Shown: positions 32,947 to 43,285 of the stretch, piece by piece | Numbering within the stretch: position 1 is the stretch's first letter | Layout: the number at the start of each line of letters is the position of its first letter | Assembly (NCBI GenBank): GCA_963682025.1 | Contig: OY821520.1 | Coordinates: 238,457,914-238,521,913, forward strand | DNA length: 64,000 nucleotides | From: Cordilura impudica | Lineage: Eukaryota > Arthropoda > Insecta > Diptera > Scathophagidae | Direction of reading: 5' to 3' | Translations under genes and position numbers: made by a program | Notes under the pieces: generated by a model | What the model was told of the DNA's origin: nothing | Database searches by the model: none | Seen by the model: the letters and a program-made list of their open reading frames with translations, nothing else

Positions 32947-34592
32947 TTAAATTTTTGTTTGTTTTGTACAAAGTCGCTTGTTCAGTACTACACTGCTTCT
33001 TAGTCTCTGGAGCATCATAATATCGTCTAATGAAGCATTGTTTTGCTCCGCCCATTCTAAGCAAATATTGAACGCTGATATAGTCTCCTTCGATGTAACT
33101 TGCTTCGTATTGAGTACCACGTCACCGGTTTCTTCACCATCAGTAAGGTCATCATCGGTACACTGCTCTTCATTTTGTGCGGTGAGCGCCAAATTAGGTT
33201 CAACAATCCATTGCTCAATTTCAGAATGTGATATTTGCTGCAATGGTTATACTTCTTGAAGCAAAGTTGCAATAGATTGAATATTGAATGCATCGTCAGC
33301 TAGCTGTAAACGTAACTCTGAAAGAGGAATGACATCGACATCTTCATTATCCCAGTCGGATGATTTATTAAACAGTTTTTGAAATGATGACCGAATTGAA
33401 GACTCATTAAGTTTTTTAACTAATGCGTGGAATGGCATTAGTTAAAAAACATATTCCGTCTTTTAAGGTGATGTTTTGCAAAGACTCGTCTATTGTTTTC
33501 CACGACGAACAATGTGACTTAATAGTCTTTTTTGTAGTTCAACTTCGTAAGCCTTATAACATTCTGGTCCATGTATAAGAGCAGGAGGAAGGCACATTAC
33601 CGAAATTTTACCATCATTACTCCTTAAATCGCCTTCTTTGGGATGGCATGGAGCATTATTAGTAAATAAAAGAGCTCTTTCGGGAAGATTTTTTCCACGA
33701 AGGAACTCTTTCACCTACAGATTTAAGAAAATTTAAATTATGTATGTAATGAAAGGAATTTTTTTAGGACCAACAATTGACTTACCTGTGGAACAAATGT
33801 TCTGTGAAACCATTTTTAAAACAAGGCCATTGTCATCCAAGCACTTTTATTACCTTTGTAGACAACAGGCATATCCGTAAAATTTTTGAATGAACGAGGA
33901 TTTGATGATTTTCCAATAACGATTAATTTCACTCTATGATTTCCAGCAGCATTCGTACAAGCAAGAAAAGTTATTCTTTCTTTACTGATTTTATGTCCCG
34001 GCGCCGAGGTTTCTTTAGAGCGCACAAGAGTTCTGTCGGGCAAAAGCTTCCAATATAGGCCAGACTCATCAGCATTGTATATCTGCTCCTTTTCCAAATT
34101 TAGATCGGCAATTTTTTCATTTAGTTTTTACAAAAATGGGTTAATAGAATCACTCTTATTTGACAGTTTTTCCCCACATATTTTGAGTCTTCGGATTCCA
34201 TGTCTTTTTTTAAAGTTTGCGACCCAACCATTGCTAGCGTGGAAGCCACCCGACTTTTCCTGAATTTTGGCATGAAATAACTTTGCCTTTTCCTTGAGCA
34301 TATCAGATGTGGTTGGTAAATTCTTTGCTCTTTGATTTGCAAACCATTTATACAATGCTCTTTCCATTTTTGGAAACTCCGAAGGTTTAAGCGTCTTTCT
34401 TCTCCCAGTGCCGGATTCAGAATGCGCCACAAATTTCTTTATGGTGTTTTCATTTCTCTTAACACGAGTTATTGTTGATCTATGCACATGAAAACTTTTG
34501 GCTAAGGAATTGGTGGAAAATCCAGCACTTAATTTCTTTAAAATCTCAGCTTCGTCTTTAATTGTCAGTAACGTAAATTTTTTCTTTGCCAT
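32947..34592 (-). pseudogene. pogo/Tigger transposase with one intron
   Basis: CENP-B-like family: an N-terminal psq-type HTH (MAKKKFTLLTIKDEAEILKK, 34592), a CENPB HTH (MERALYKWFANQRAKNLPTT, SNGWVANFKKRHGIRRL), then the DDE_1 nuclease: YNADESGLYWKLLP with the first Asp, TNAAGNHRVKLIVIGKSSNP, then after the intron LLFTNNAPCHP, where the usual DNAPCHP Asp is Asn. The third block is decayed (LPPALIHGPECYKAYEV). Codons stay in one frame from 34592 to 32947 once the 71-nt intron is removed. Stops interrupt near 34126, 33816, 33488, 33450 and 33245; the TAA at two of these replaces plausible CAA codons. The C-terminal acidic tail is preserved. This copy cannot make an active enzyme. Confidence 0.88.
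33715..33785 (-). other. intron in pogo transposase relic
   Basis: Minus strand: CCACAG|GTAAGTCAATTG ... AAATCTGTAG|GTGAAAGAG. Removing these 71 nt restores the frame as ..WFHRTFVPQ|VKEFLRG.., phase 0. The second pogo copy has an intron at the same codon boundary. Confidence 0.8.
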
Positions 34593-34874
34593 TATGACAC
34601 CGCACCTTTCAATAGTCTGCTTAAAACTGATTCAAATTACAACATTTCATCAGCAGCATAAAAAGACGGGGATTTCCCGAAATGTATTCAGTCTAAGAAA
34701 ACATAAACAAAGCAGCACGCAAGAGTAATACAAAAATGTTGCAAGTATCGAGTTCAAAATTTTCGGATGTCGCAAGTACTGAGTGCGTAATGAAAAATAT
34801 TTCTATGTTGCAAGAATCGTAGTGTGCAAGTATGAAGTATGTGCGAGAATCGAGTTACTACTGTAGTTTGATTA

Positions 34875-35249
34875 GTGTCGGTTTACACATGAAAGTTTTA
34901 TTGCTGAAAGTCTTGAGTTTATAGGTGAGACGGGAGAGAAGAATGACAGGGGGTACATAATTTCATGTACTCTGAAATTCTCTTTTGTTTCTTGCTTCAC
35001 AATTGTCAAAGTAAAGTTATTTTACGTTTTCTTTCATTTTTGTTTTGTTTGTGTTAAGAAAGTTAATAAATTGAAATAAAGTTAATTTTAATTAAATAAA
35101 ATGATAAAATAAATAGATAAAATGATAAAGTAGACATGAACAAATCTTGAATTTCAATACAAAAATTTCAGTTTGTAGACACGGATGAAAGTTTAAAAGA
35201 GAATTTCAAACAGTTTCAGAAAGAAAAATTTCATGTGTAAACCGGGACA
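34875..35249. mobile_element. MITE-E, copy 2
   Basis: Inverted ends GTGTCGGTTTACACATGAAA and TGTCCCGGTTTACACATGAA. TA flanks (34873-34874 and 35250-35251). The DH1 context GTTTGATTA|CAAGG shows the empty site. 375 bp, non-coding, close to the 18362-18747 copy. Confidence 0.88.
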
Positions 35250-35395
35250 TACAAGGTTTACATGGACAGACAGACAGACAAAATCACAGAAGGGCGGACG
35301 GGCATTGTTAAATCGACTCTAGGTCAAATATTTTTGGTAGTTACAAACATCAGCAAAAACTCCTTATACCCTTTTATATAGAGTATAAAAATATT

Positions 35396-36474
35396 ACTGA
35401 TAGCCCTAAGTCAAACTGCCCACAAATCATGAAGTAACCACAATATAATTATATCTAGACACCACGATGAAAGGATATTCAAGCTCGTACTGTTAAATCT
35501 TTTAAGTATATATTTTCTTTAAACTTGTTAAGACTTTTATAGTCTCTTCAACAATTTGATAACTTAAATATTTTAAGGTTTGTCAACCTTTTCTTAGTTA
35601 ATTAAATTTTACCTCAAAATATCTATTAACATTCCTTTGAAATGCAAATAAGAAATGTTTCGTTTATATCAGAGATTAAAAACAAATCATTCGGTTCTTT
35701 GTCTTCTTCTTTGTCTAATTAGTAATGTTAATTTGTCTTGTAGCAATAGTAAGTAGTAGTAATATTTTACGAGTAGTATCTAAAACAAATTAATAATTAT
35801 CATTATTTTGTCCTTTTATGGCCAACTAACCGAAGAGTCAACCAGCCAACTGTTGCTAAAGAGAAAGGACAATTGTAGTTAACTACACGTTCTTCGTTGG
35901 CTACGCTACGGTTTTTGGTTTAGTGTTTGACTTTATAGAACATCAACTCTTCTTTCTTTTAGTTTTGTATGTATTCTTTAATTTTTTTTTATCCTGACAT
36001 GAACATAGCAATTATAGTTAATTGAAATATTTGTTGTCGTTCTTTTATAATTTTTTATGTGTTGCCCAGTACAGTGGACATGTACGCATAATAAATAATA
36101 AAAATAATAATAAAAATAACGATGATGACAATAAATTTTATACATATATACATGTAAGTATGTGTGAATGCTTGTATATAGTTGTAATGAAATTATCACA
36201 TATGATAAATATACAAATAATCCATATAGTCACATATATTTACGGGGCCTGTTTGATATTGAAACCTGAAAGCTTTTTCTGGGAGTGTCAAACGTGTTTT
36301 TTTTTAAGTGGTCCCAGCTTTTATTCTGTTTTAATCATGATCACGTTAAAAAGGATGCACTGTAAGTTCTAAAATGTCGGTTTGTCTATATTTTGTATCA
36401 AATATAGACAAAATCTATCGAGAGGTTTAAAAGTTATAACCGAAAATGTTAACATCTCTAAACTGTTCAAAGGA
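35396..36474. other. unassigned stretch
   Basis: No gene, RNA or repeat recognised. The 116-codon open frame at 36022 and its antisense partner at 35978 cover AAT/ATA-rich sequence without recognisable motifs. Confidence 0.45.
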
Positions 36475-37170
36475 TGTAGTGGTGAGGGTGTAATGAGTTT
36501 GTGCTAATGCTTGTAACTGCCAAAAATAATTGATGTATTTGCTGATCGATTTAGAACCAGTTTCTTAGTTAATTTAGGGATGTCTCTCTGTCTGTCTGTC
36601 CGTCCGTCTGAGTGTCCATGTAAACCTCGTAATAAAACTACAGGTCGAAAATAAGAATATATTTTGATGAAATTTGGTATATCAGCTAATGTCGGCCATT
36701 GGTGAAACACTATTGAAATTGGTAAAAATCGATGCATGTTCAGACCTAGCCCCCGCACAAATAACATCTATCACAACGATTAAAATGGTCGTAAATTATA
36801 TATCGATAAAATTTGGTGTAGGCGTGTGTCTATTATACCAACTAATAGTCTTAAAATAAATCCTGTAGGACCATTTTTAGCCATTGTCCCCATATAAAGC
36901 TGCTTTCCGATCTTCACTAAAATATATCAAAACACAAAAGTATTTCATAGACTCTTTCAAATTTGGTTTATATATGTTTTTCAGAAAAGTAATGACTTTA
37001 CTAAATATGGCCATAATCGGTCTATTTTTTGATCTAGTCCTCATATAAAAATAGCATCCGATATTAACTTGTTCATATCTGCACGCCAAAAATTTATAAC
37101 AATATCACTTAAATGCATTGGTATAAGGTATGGTACAGTCGGTCTAGACCGACTATAATTTTTTTTGTTG
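36475..37170 (+). mobile_element. DH1-family repeat
   Basis: Follows DH1 from GTGGTGAGGGTGTAATGAGT through GTCTGTCTGTCCGTCCGTCT (36590-36609) to GGTATAAGGTATGG and the perfect hairpin AGTCGGTCTAGACCGACT, ending ATAATTTTT. Confidence 0.85.
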
Positions 37171-37261
37171 TTATTACTGTCACCATATGAGCAACTTATT
37201 TTTTTTCGATATAATGAAAGTAAATTTTTTTTACCCAAAATAATTTGATTAAAATAAAACA

Positions 37262-37862
37262 ATAATCTAGCCCATATTAAAAACCTTTCTTAACGTATAC
37301 ATATGAGTTTTGAATATCTCCGTGACTGTGGGTGACTTTGCGTGACTATTTTAAAATTAATCTTTTTTCATAGCAAGTCTATTGACCAAGTTTCAGATCG
37401 ATCGGATAAGCGGAAACGGGTTCTAAATCACTCCGTGACTGTGCGTGACTATGTCGGAGTAAATCTTTCTTTACAGCAAGTATATCGACCAAGTTTCAGA
37501 TTGATTGGATGAGTGGAAATCCGTTTTAAATCTCTCCGTGACTGTGCGTGACCATGCGTGGCTGTGCGTGACTAAGTAAAAGTTAATCTTTTTTTCACAG
37601 CAAGTGTATGAACCAAGTTTCAGATCAATCAGATGAGGGGAAATGACATTTAGATCACTTCGTGACTGTGCGTGACTATGCGTGACTACCCCAAAATTAA
37701 TCTGTAGTCACAACAAGACTATGGGCCAAGTTTCAGATCAATTGGATAAGGGGGAATGGGGTTGACCCACGACAGACAGACAGACAGACAGAGAGTATGA
37801 GTTAATAGAAAGAGTTTAAAAATAGGTTGAATTTTAGAATTTAGAATTTGTATCCCTATCGC
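37262..37862 (+). repeat. H-family minisatellite element, four units
   Basis: Four imperfect units of about 110-130 bp, each with CTCCGTGACTGTGCGTGACT, a TTAATCTTTTTTCA segment and CCAAGTTTCAGATCGATC. It ends GGGGTTGACCCACGACAGAC with a (GACA)n tract. A two-unit copy lies in reverse at 45480-45835. The outer edges are shared (CTTTCTTAACGTATACATAT), which suggests a mobile unit with a variable repeat number. Confidence 0.8.
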
Positions 37863-39277
37863 ACTCTGTGATCAGGGTATAATTAATTTGTGCTGATGTT
37901 TGTAACTACCAAAAATACATGGTCTAAACTCTAGACCGAACTTTTATTATACCATCTACTCATAATCATTTTCTGAGTCAATTCAGCAATGCCCATCCCA
38001 CTGTCCGACTCTCTTTCTCTATGTCCATGCCGACCTTGCAACCAAACTACAGGTCACAAATGTAATATACTAGCTGAACCGGCAAACTTCGTACCGTCTA
38101 CAACTCATGGGAATGCAAGGCGAATCGGAAATTGAATTCGTTTAAACTCAAAGGGCATTTCAGTTGTGATCATTAGAATGTTGTGATCATCGGAATGAGA
38201 ACTTCCTCACCTTTTGATTTTCCTTTAAGTATCGTCACGTGAATCACATTGCATAGTTTTGGTTGGCTTGGATTTCTAAGTGAGTTTACTACCGAGCCAT
38301 CCATAAGTTCTAGTTCTAAATTGGTAGTTCTAAATTGGTAAGCCTGGCAAATTTAAAGAGTTTAAAAATGTATAGATGGTGCCTTCATCTTCGTTTGTTA
38401 CACAGTCAATAGATTTGAATGTATGAAGAGTACCACAGATTTAATTCTCAATTACGAAGTTTAAGTCATCCACATCTATGAAAGCAATCCGCTCGATTCG
38501 TCGACAGGAGCACGGCCATTACCGATATTCAGCAATTGCTTGGAGAAATCTTTAGCAGATGGATCGTTCAGCAATGCAACTCTGATATTTGTTGCCAGCT
38601 GAAGTTTCTTGTCATAGCGCCATAAACGTGATGATTTGAGCAAGCATTAATTTTATCGGCAACAGTCTACGCCCATTTAGCAGATCCTGTCTAGCTACAT
38701 TACGGCTACTAATATTAATAACAGATGACCTCACATAAATTTGCAAAATTCTCCCTATTATAGTATTAGAGATACGTGATATTGAATAATTTCTTTGTAT
38801 GGGAAGTTTTATAGGATATAGGATATTAAAAATTTGCTTTGTATGGAAGGTGACACGCCCACTTATCCATTCTCACCCATTTTCAACATAGATACTCATA
38901 ACTGTAACAAATTTGCAAAGCTCTCCCTGTCATCGAATTCGTGATACGTGATATTGAATGTTGACTTCGTATGTAGTGAAGGAATTTCCGTTTGTAGTAG
39001 CAAAGAAAAAAAGTTACAGCCGATATATTTTTTGAATTTTTTTTTTTCAAAATTGTGTTCATGCTCTATAATAATTTGTAGTTGGTTGTAGTGACTGCTA
39101 ATTTGTTTGTAGTTTCGCGAAAACTAAGCGGAGGTCAAAATACATCGAGATCTAGCTCGGAAATCGTTTGTAGTTGAATGTAGTGGTCGCTAAATCGTTT
39201 GTAGTTTCACGAAAACTAAGGAAGTCAGAATACATCGAAATCTCGCTCGGAAATCATAACTAGTTGATTGTGGTGAC

Positions 39278-39357
39278 CGCTAATTCGGAAACGAATTAGC
39301 GACCACTACATTCAACTAGTTGATTGTGGTGACCGCTAATTCGGAAACGAATTAGCG
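39278..39357. repeat. duplicated hairpin at the array turning point
   Basis: The hairpin CGCTAATTCG-GAAA-CGAATTAGCG occurs at 39278-39301 and again at 39334-39357. Flanks extend the pairing (ACTAGTTGA..TCAACTAGT). Left of it the array unit reads in reverse, right of it forward. Confidence 0.85.
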
Positions 39358-40392
39358 ACCACTACATTCAACTACAAACAATTTTCGAGCTAGATTTCGA
39401 TTTATTCTGACTTCCGCTTAGTTTTCGCAAAACTACAAACGAATAAGCAGTCACTACAATCGACTTCAAATGGTTTCCGAGTGAGATCTCGATGTATTCT
39501 GATTTTCGCTTAGTTTTCGCGAAACTACAAATGATTGTAGTGACAATCGACAACAAATGATTTCCGAGCGAGATCTGATGTATTCTGACTTCCGCCTAGG
39601 TTTCGCGAAGCTACAATCGAATAAGCGGTCACTACAACCGACTACAAATGATTTCCGAGCAAGATCTCGAGGTATTCTGATTTCGGGTTGCTTTTTGAGG
39701 AACTACAAACGGATTAGCGACCACTATATGCAACTACAAACGATTTCCGAGCTAGATTTCGATGTATTCTGGCTTCCACTTAGTTTTCGCGAAACTATAA
39801 ACGAATAAACGGTCACTACAATCGATTAAAAATGATTTCCAAACGAGATCTCGATGTGTTCTGATTTCCGGTTGCTTTTTGAGGAACTACAAACGAATTA
39901 GCGACTAGATTCAACTACAAACGTTTTCCGAGCTAGATTTCGATGTATTCTGACTTCCACTTAGTTTTCGCGAAACTACAAACGAATAAGCGGTCACTAC
40001 AATCGACTAAGAATGATTTCCGAGTGAGATCTCGAGGTATTCTGATTTCCGGTTGCTTTTTGGGGAACTACAAACGAATTAGCGACCACTACATTCAACT
40101 ACAATCGATTTCCGAGCGAGATCTCGATCTTCTGACTTCCGCTTAGTTTTCGCGAAACTACAAACGAATAAGCGGTCACTACAATCGACTACAAATGATT
40201 TCCGAACGATATCTCGATGTATTCTGGCTTCCACTTAGTTTTCGCGAAACTATAAACGAATAAACGGTCACTACAATCGACTAAAAATGATTTCCAAACG
40301 AGATCTCGATGTGTTCTGATTTCCGGTTGCTTTTTGAGGAACTACAAACGAATAAGCGACCACTACATTCAACTACAAACGATTTCCGAGCT
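39302..40392 (+). repeat. tandem array of ~93-bp monomers in dimeric order
   Basis: About twelve monomers, each beginning AACTACAAACGAATWAGCG. Two types alternate. Type a has CACTACATTCAACTAC and TTAGTTTTCGCG; type b has GGTCACTACAATCGACTA and GGTTGCTTTTTGAGG. The higher-order period is therefore about 186 bp. Open frames of 60-80 codons here (39557, 39943) are products of the periodicity, not genes. Confidence 0.85.
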
Positions 40393-40396
40393 AGAT

Positions 40397-41262
40397 CTTT
40401 TTTTTTTTGCAGTGCATTGTGTTGATTTCAGGAAAATAGGTTATTTGAAGGAGGAGAGAGGGAGTAGTGTTTGTGGATATTTGGCTTAAATTTAATTAGA
40501 TTATAACTGTCAGGAAAGACCTCTGCGGGGAGTTTATTCCACATACGTTCGACTGATAAACGAATTCTCTCTGTAATGCGTTGTGCGGTCAACTGGACAA
40601 TAGACTACAAACGGATGTGATCTACTAGAGAAGCGGGTAGAGCGAACCGAAACTCGGCCACTTGGAATAAGTTCGCTAATCTCAGAAGAACATTTCCCAT
40701 GGTAATATCTATAGAACAGTGCTACACAACCCAGATTCCGACGGTGTTCCAATGAATCAATAGAATTGGATACCCTACTGTCATTGATGAGCGCCAACGC
40801 CCTCCTTTGCACACGGTCCAGTAGCTCCAAAATAGACTTTGAAGCCCCTGCCCATATATGGGAGTTGTATTCCATTTTCGGTCGGATGTAAGTGGTATAG
40901 ATTTTAAGGTGATCAGAAGGAGTGAAATAATTTTTAAACCGTTTTAGAAATCCAAGACACTTGAATGCTTCTTTCGACACTTGAAAAACATGCTCGTTCC
41001 AATGAACATCACATTGAATTCTCATTCCCAGAACATCAAGAGTATCCGATTCCTCAATACCTATACCACCCATATATACAGATGACATTGTTGATTCCAT
41101 GGCCCTATGGGTCAACATACAACATTGAGTCTTCAGCGCATTAAAATCAACCCTATTCGCTTTACCCCACTCGGAGATTGTTAAGAGGTCTTGATGAACT
41201 GTGTCATTCATTGTCCGCCTTTTGCCCCCCAACCTTCAAGAGGCTTGGCCTACAATTAAAGG
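40397..41262 (-). mobile_element. 5'-truncated Jockey-like LINE
   Basis: The plus strand starts with a T-run (40397-40407), i.e. a poly-A tail on the minus strand. It is followed by a short 3' region and the C-terminal part of a reverse transcriptase frame. It interrupts a monomer of the FB1 array: GAGCTAGATCT before, ATCTCAGTGTATTCTG after, leaving ATCT as a possible short duplication. Confidence 0.8.
40534..41232 (-). pseudogene. LINE reverse transcriptase, C-terminal fragment
   Basis: 232 codons open. It matches the thumb and C-terminal part of Jockey-clade non-LTR ORF2: DLLTISEWGKANRVDFNALK, VLGMRIQCDVHWNEHV, a YIRPKMEYNSHIWAGAS block and LDRVQRRALALINDSRV, then LEHRRNLGCVALFYRYYHGK. The catalytic YADD palm motif, the rest of the palm and the endonuclease are missing because of 5' truncation. 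This is the longest well-preserved LINE piece in the window, which suggests a fairly recent insertion. Confidence 0.88.
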
Positions 41263-42299
41263 AAAATTATCTCAGTGTATTCTGACGACTCGTTGCTTTC
41301 CGAGGAACTACAAACAAATTAGCGTTCACTACAATAAACTACAAATGATTGCCGAGCTAGACCTCGATCTATTCTGACTTCCGCTTACAATCGACTACAA
41401 ATTATTATAGAGCACGAACACAATTTTGAAAAAAAAAAATTCAAAAAAATATATCGGCTATAACTTTATTCCTTGCTACTACAAACGGAAATTCCTTCAC
41501 TACAATCAACTACAAACGATTCTCTACAAGAATCAACCATTAGATTTGAGTGCCTTCAAATCCGGGGGATGGGTTTTTTTCAAAGTCCTATAACTTTTTT
41601 TTAAAGCAACTACAAACGAAATATTTATTACTACAATCAACTACATACAAAATTCTGTAAGAATCGCAAAAAAATCCCGATTTGCAAAAGTCGGGTGCCA
41701 AGTTCACAGAGCTGAGGTGTCGTGCCTACTGATCCGATTTTAAACAAGGCTCCTCACAATAGTAACAGCTCTCTCTGTCATATTTCTCGATATATGTGAT
41801 ATTGTAAATTCACTTTGAGTGGGAGGTGCCACGCCCTGTGAATTATTCAGATATTTTAATAGTTATTCTGCTATTCGGGGCGGAAATGATCCAACAAATC
41901 AAAAATCCGACTTTGTTTTATATATAGATATATATATACATATATAAGCCTTTGTCGGCCATAGCATGACCAGTATTGAAATTGTTGAAAATCTGTGCAT
42001 GTCCAGATTTAGTGACCATACAAATGACACCTATTAGATCGACTTAAATTGCCATAAGATCCAAATTTGGTATATGTTTATTTATTACACCCATTCATTA
42101 GTACTTTGAAAATAAACCCCGTAGGATCAATTTTGGCCATAGTCCCGACATAAAGCTGATTCTTGATTTTCGCTTAAATCTATTATAAAACTGAAATATT
42201 GCATAGACTCTTTCAAATTTGGTTTATATATGCATGTTTTTGAGAAAATTAAGAATATGGTCATAATCGGTCCATTGGTTCAATAGTATGACGATTTTA

Positions 42300-43285
42300 T
42301 GAAAAACTGTTTTTCTTGAACAAAGAAATTCCAAAAACTTTTTGTGTGCGGATTGAAATTTCAACTGCAGGGGTGTTGCAGAGGATCTTCTAAAACCAAC
42401 CTATGATGGTTGCAAAACCGGTTCCAAGATGGCAGAGAAAGTGCTGAAGACAAAAAGTTCCCCGGAGGAGAAAAACCATAAACTAGTGAACAATGCGTCA
42501 AGGAACTGAATGCTTTGCTGCTGAATAATCTTCAATTGATAATTAGAGATCCTCCTGATACTGTTATTATATCCAAGGACAAGTCGACACCATTTAAAAA
42601 TATATTTTGGGGCTCAAACGCTTCAAAACTCGATGGTTCCAAAACGCCAATTTTTTTAATATTTTTGTTTTTTTAGAAAAGGCCGTGGCATTAATGGCGC
42701 GAAAATGAAACTTATCATAACGGGTGATGAGTCTAGGATCCATGTTTCGACTCCGAAACATTGGAGCCATCAAACGAATAGCATGCACAAGTTGAAAAAC
42801 CGAAAAAATCACACTAAAAACGTCAAAAAATTAAGGACATGTTAAAAGTTTTTTTCGATTATTGTGGTGGGGTGCATTATGAATTCCTTCAGGCGGACCA
42901 AACTCTATATTATTGGAGAATTATGTGCCATTTGCTTGAAGCTATTTATGGGCAGACCTCTCCACGCTTTTGCATTACTATAACGCACTGCTTTACACTG
43001 AATTGATTCTTCGAAAGCGTTCGTTTTACAACCACTGTGATCGCCTGATTTAGAACCGTTGGACTTCTAGGAATTCAACAAACTTGAAAGGCCACTTCGG
43101 GGACACAGTCATGAATCGATTGAGGAGATAAAAGCCGAATTGCTGTTGACTGTGAATGCCATTCCGGAAATCAACTTTAACAACTTTTTGAGAATTGGAA
43201 AAAAAAAACGTTGGCATCACTGCATTGTATCGGAACGGGATTTACGTTGAAGGCAATAAAATTTATTTGGAAGAAGAAAGTATAT
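42300..43285 (+). pseudogene. mariner transposase relic
   Basis: Decayed mariner reading on the plus strand in several frames. Near 42330, 'NKEIPKTFCVRIEISTAGVL'-like sequence corresponds to the N-terminal FCVRLE-type HTH. KLIITGDESRIHVSTPKHW at 42710-42770 holds the first catalytic Asp. Next come VFFDY..GGVHYEF (42850-42890), SPDLEPLDF near 43045-43070 with the third block, and LERPLRGHSHESIEEIKAEL (43088-43147), ending KKRWHHCIVSERD. Multiple stops and frameshifts exist. It starts directly where the DH1 copy breaks off. It differs in sequence from the mariner at 2283-4437. Confidence 0.8.

Larger units (their letters stand above)
32740..34863 (-). mobile_element. pogo/Tigger-type transposon, complete ends, inactive
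   Basis: Ends CAGTAGAAACTTGATTCTTG and, inverted, CAGTAGTAACTCGATTCTCG, with TA on both sides (32738-32739 and 34864-34865). Length 2124 bp. It encodes one transposase with a small intron and several nonsense codons (next entries). It is inserted in the split DH1 copy. Confidence 0.92.
25487..35395 (-). mobile_element. DH1-family repeat split by three later insertions
   Basis: DH1 pieces in reverse orientation lie at 25487-25600 (ATCGGGAAGCAGCTTTGTAT), 32600-32737 (GTCGTTCTGATAGGTGTTAT, AGGTCTGAACATG), 34866-34874 (GTTTGATTA) and 35250-35395 (TACAAGGTTTACATGGACAG to the TACCC start). Ignoring what lies between, they follow one DH1 copy apart from short deletions. The interruptions are a mariner-like element, a pogo element (32740-34863) and MITE-E (34875-35249). 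Confidence 0.75.
38971..41507. mobile_element. fold-back element FB1 with tandem array
   Basis: The left arm opens GTAGTGAAGGAATTTCCGTT, then AGTTACAGCCGATATATTTT, CAAAATTGTGTTCATGCTCT. The right arm carries the same sequence inverted (41400-41507) at high identity over about 130 bp. Between them lie a short left array, a hairpin switch point (39278-39357), a long tandem array in the opposite orientation, and a LINE fragment. This resembles Drosophila FB elements, whose long inverted repeats are built of tandem subunits. Confidence 0.75.
38070..41940. mobile_element. K-type insertion inside DH1
   Basis: Opens CTAGCTGAACCGGCAAACTT. It contains repeated modules of 'GGTG(C/A)CACGCCCACTTATCC' and 'CTCTCCCTGTCAT..GTGATATTGAA' (near 38770, 38930 and 41780) and ends GGGGCGGAAATGATCCAACA plus TA-rich sequence. 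The class is not certain; the modular reiterated structure could suit a Helitron-like or other non-autonomous element. It is itself split by fold-back element FB1. Confidence 0.5.
37864..42288 (+). mobile_element. DH1-family repeat split by a K-type insertion
   Basis: The left part (37864-38069) runs from CCTATCGCACTCTGTGATCA through ACTACAGGTCACAAATG. The right part (about 41941-42288) continues at AAGCCTTTGTCGGCCATAG, the very next DH1 segment, and runs to CATAATCGGTCCATT. The 3.87 kb between them is foreign. Confidence 0.8.

Noticed and set aside
32978..33259. Sense-strand 93-codon frame as a secreted protein
   Set aside because: It is antisense to the pogo transposase C-terminus, which is the recognisable coding strand.
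36022..36372. 116-codon plus-strand frame as a host gene
   Set aside because: Composed largely of Asn/Asp-rich low-complexity and generic hydrophobic sequence, no known motif, no supporting splice or copy evidence.
37316..37760. Regular H units as a CRISPR array
   Set aside because: Units are ~110-130 bp without short constant repeats and unique spacers; the DNA is eukaryotic.
39557..40146. Two similar open frames of 83 and 67 codons as a repeat-protein gene
   Set aside because: They result from reading ~93-bp tandem monomers, whose length happens to be a multiple of three; not a gene.
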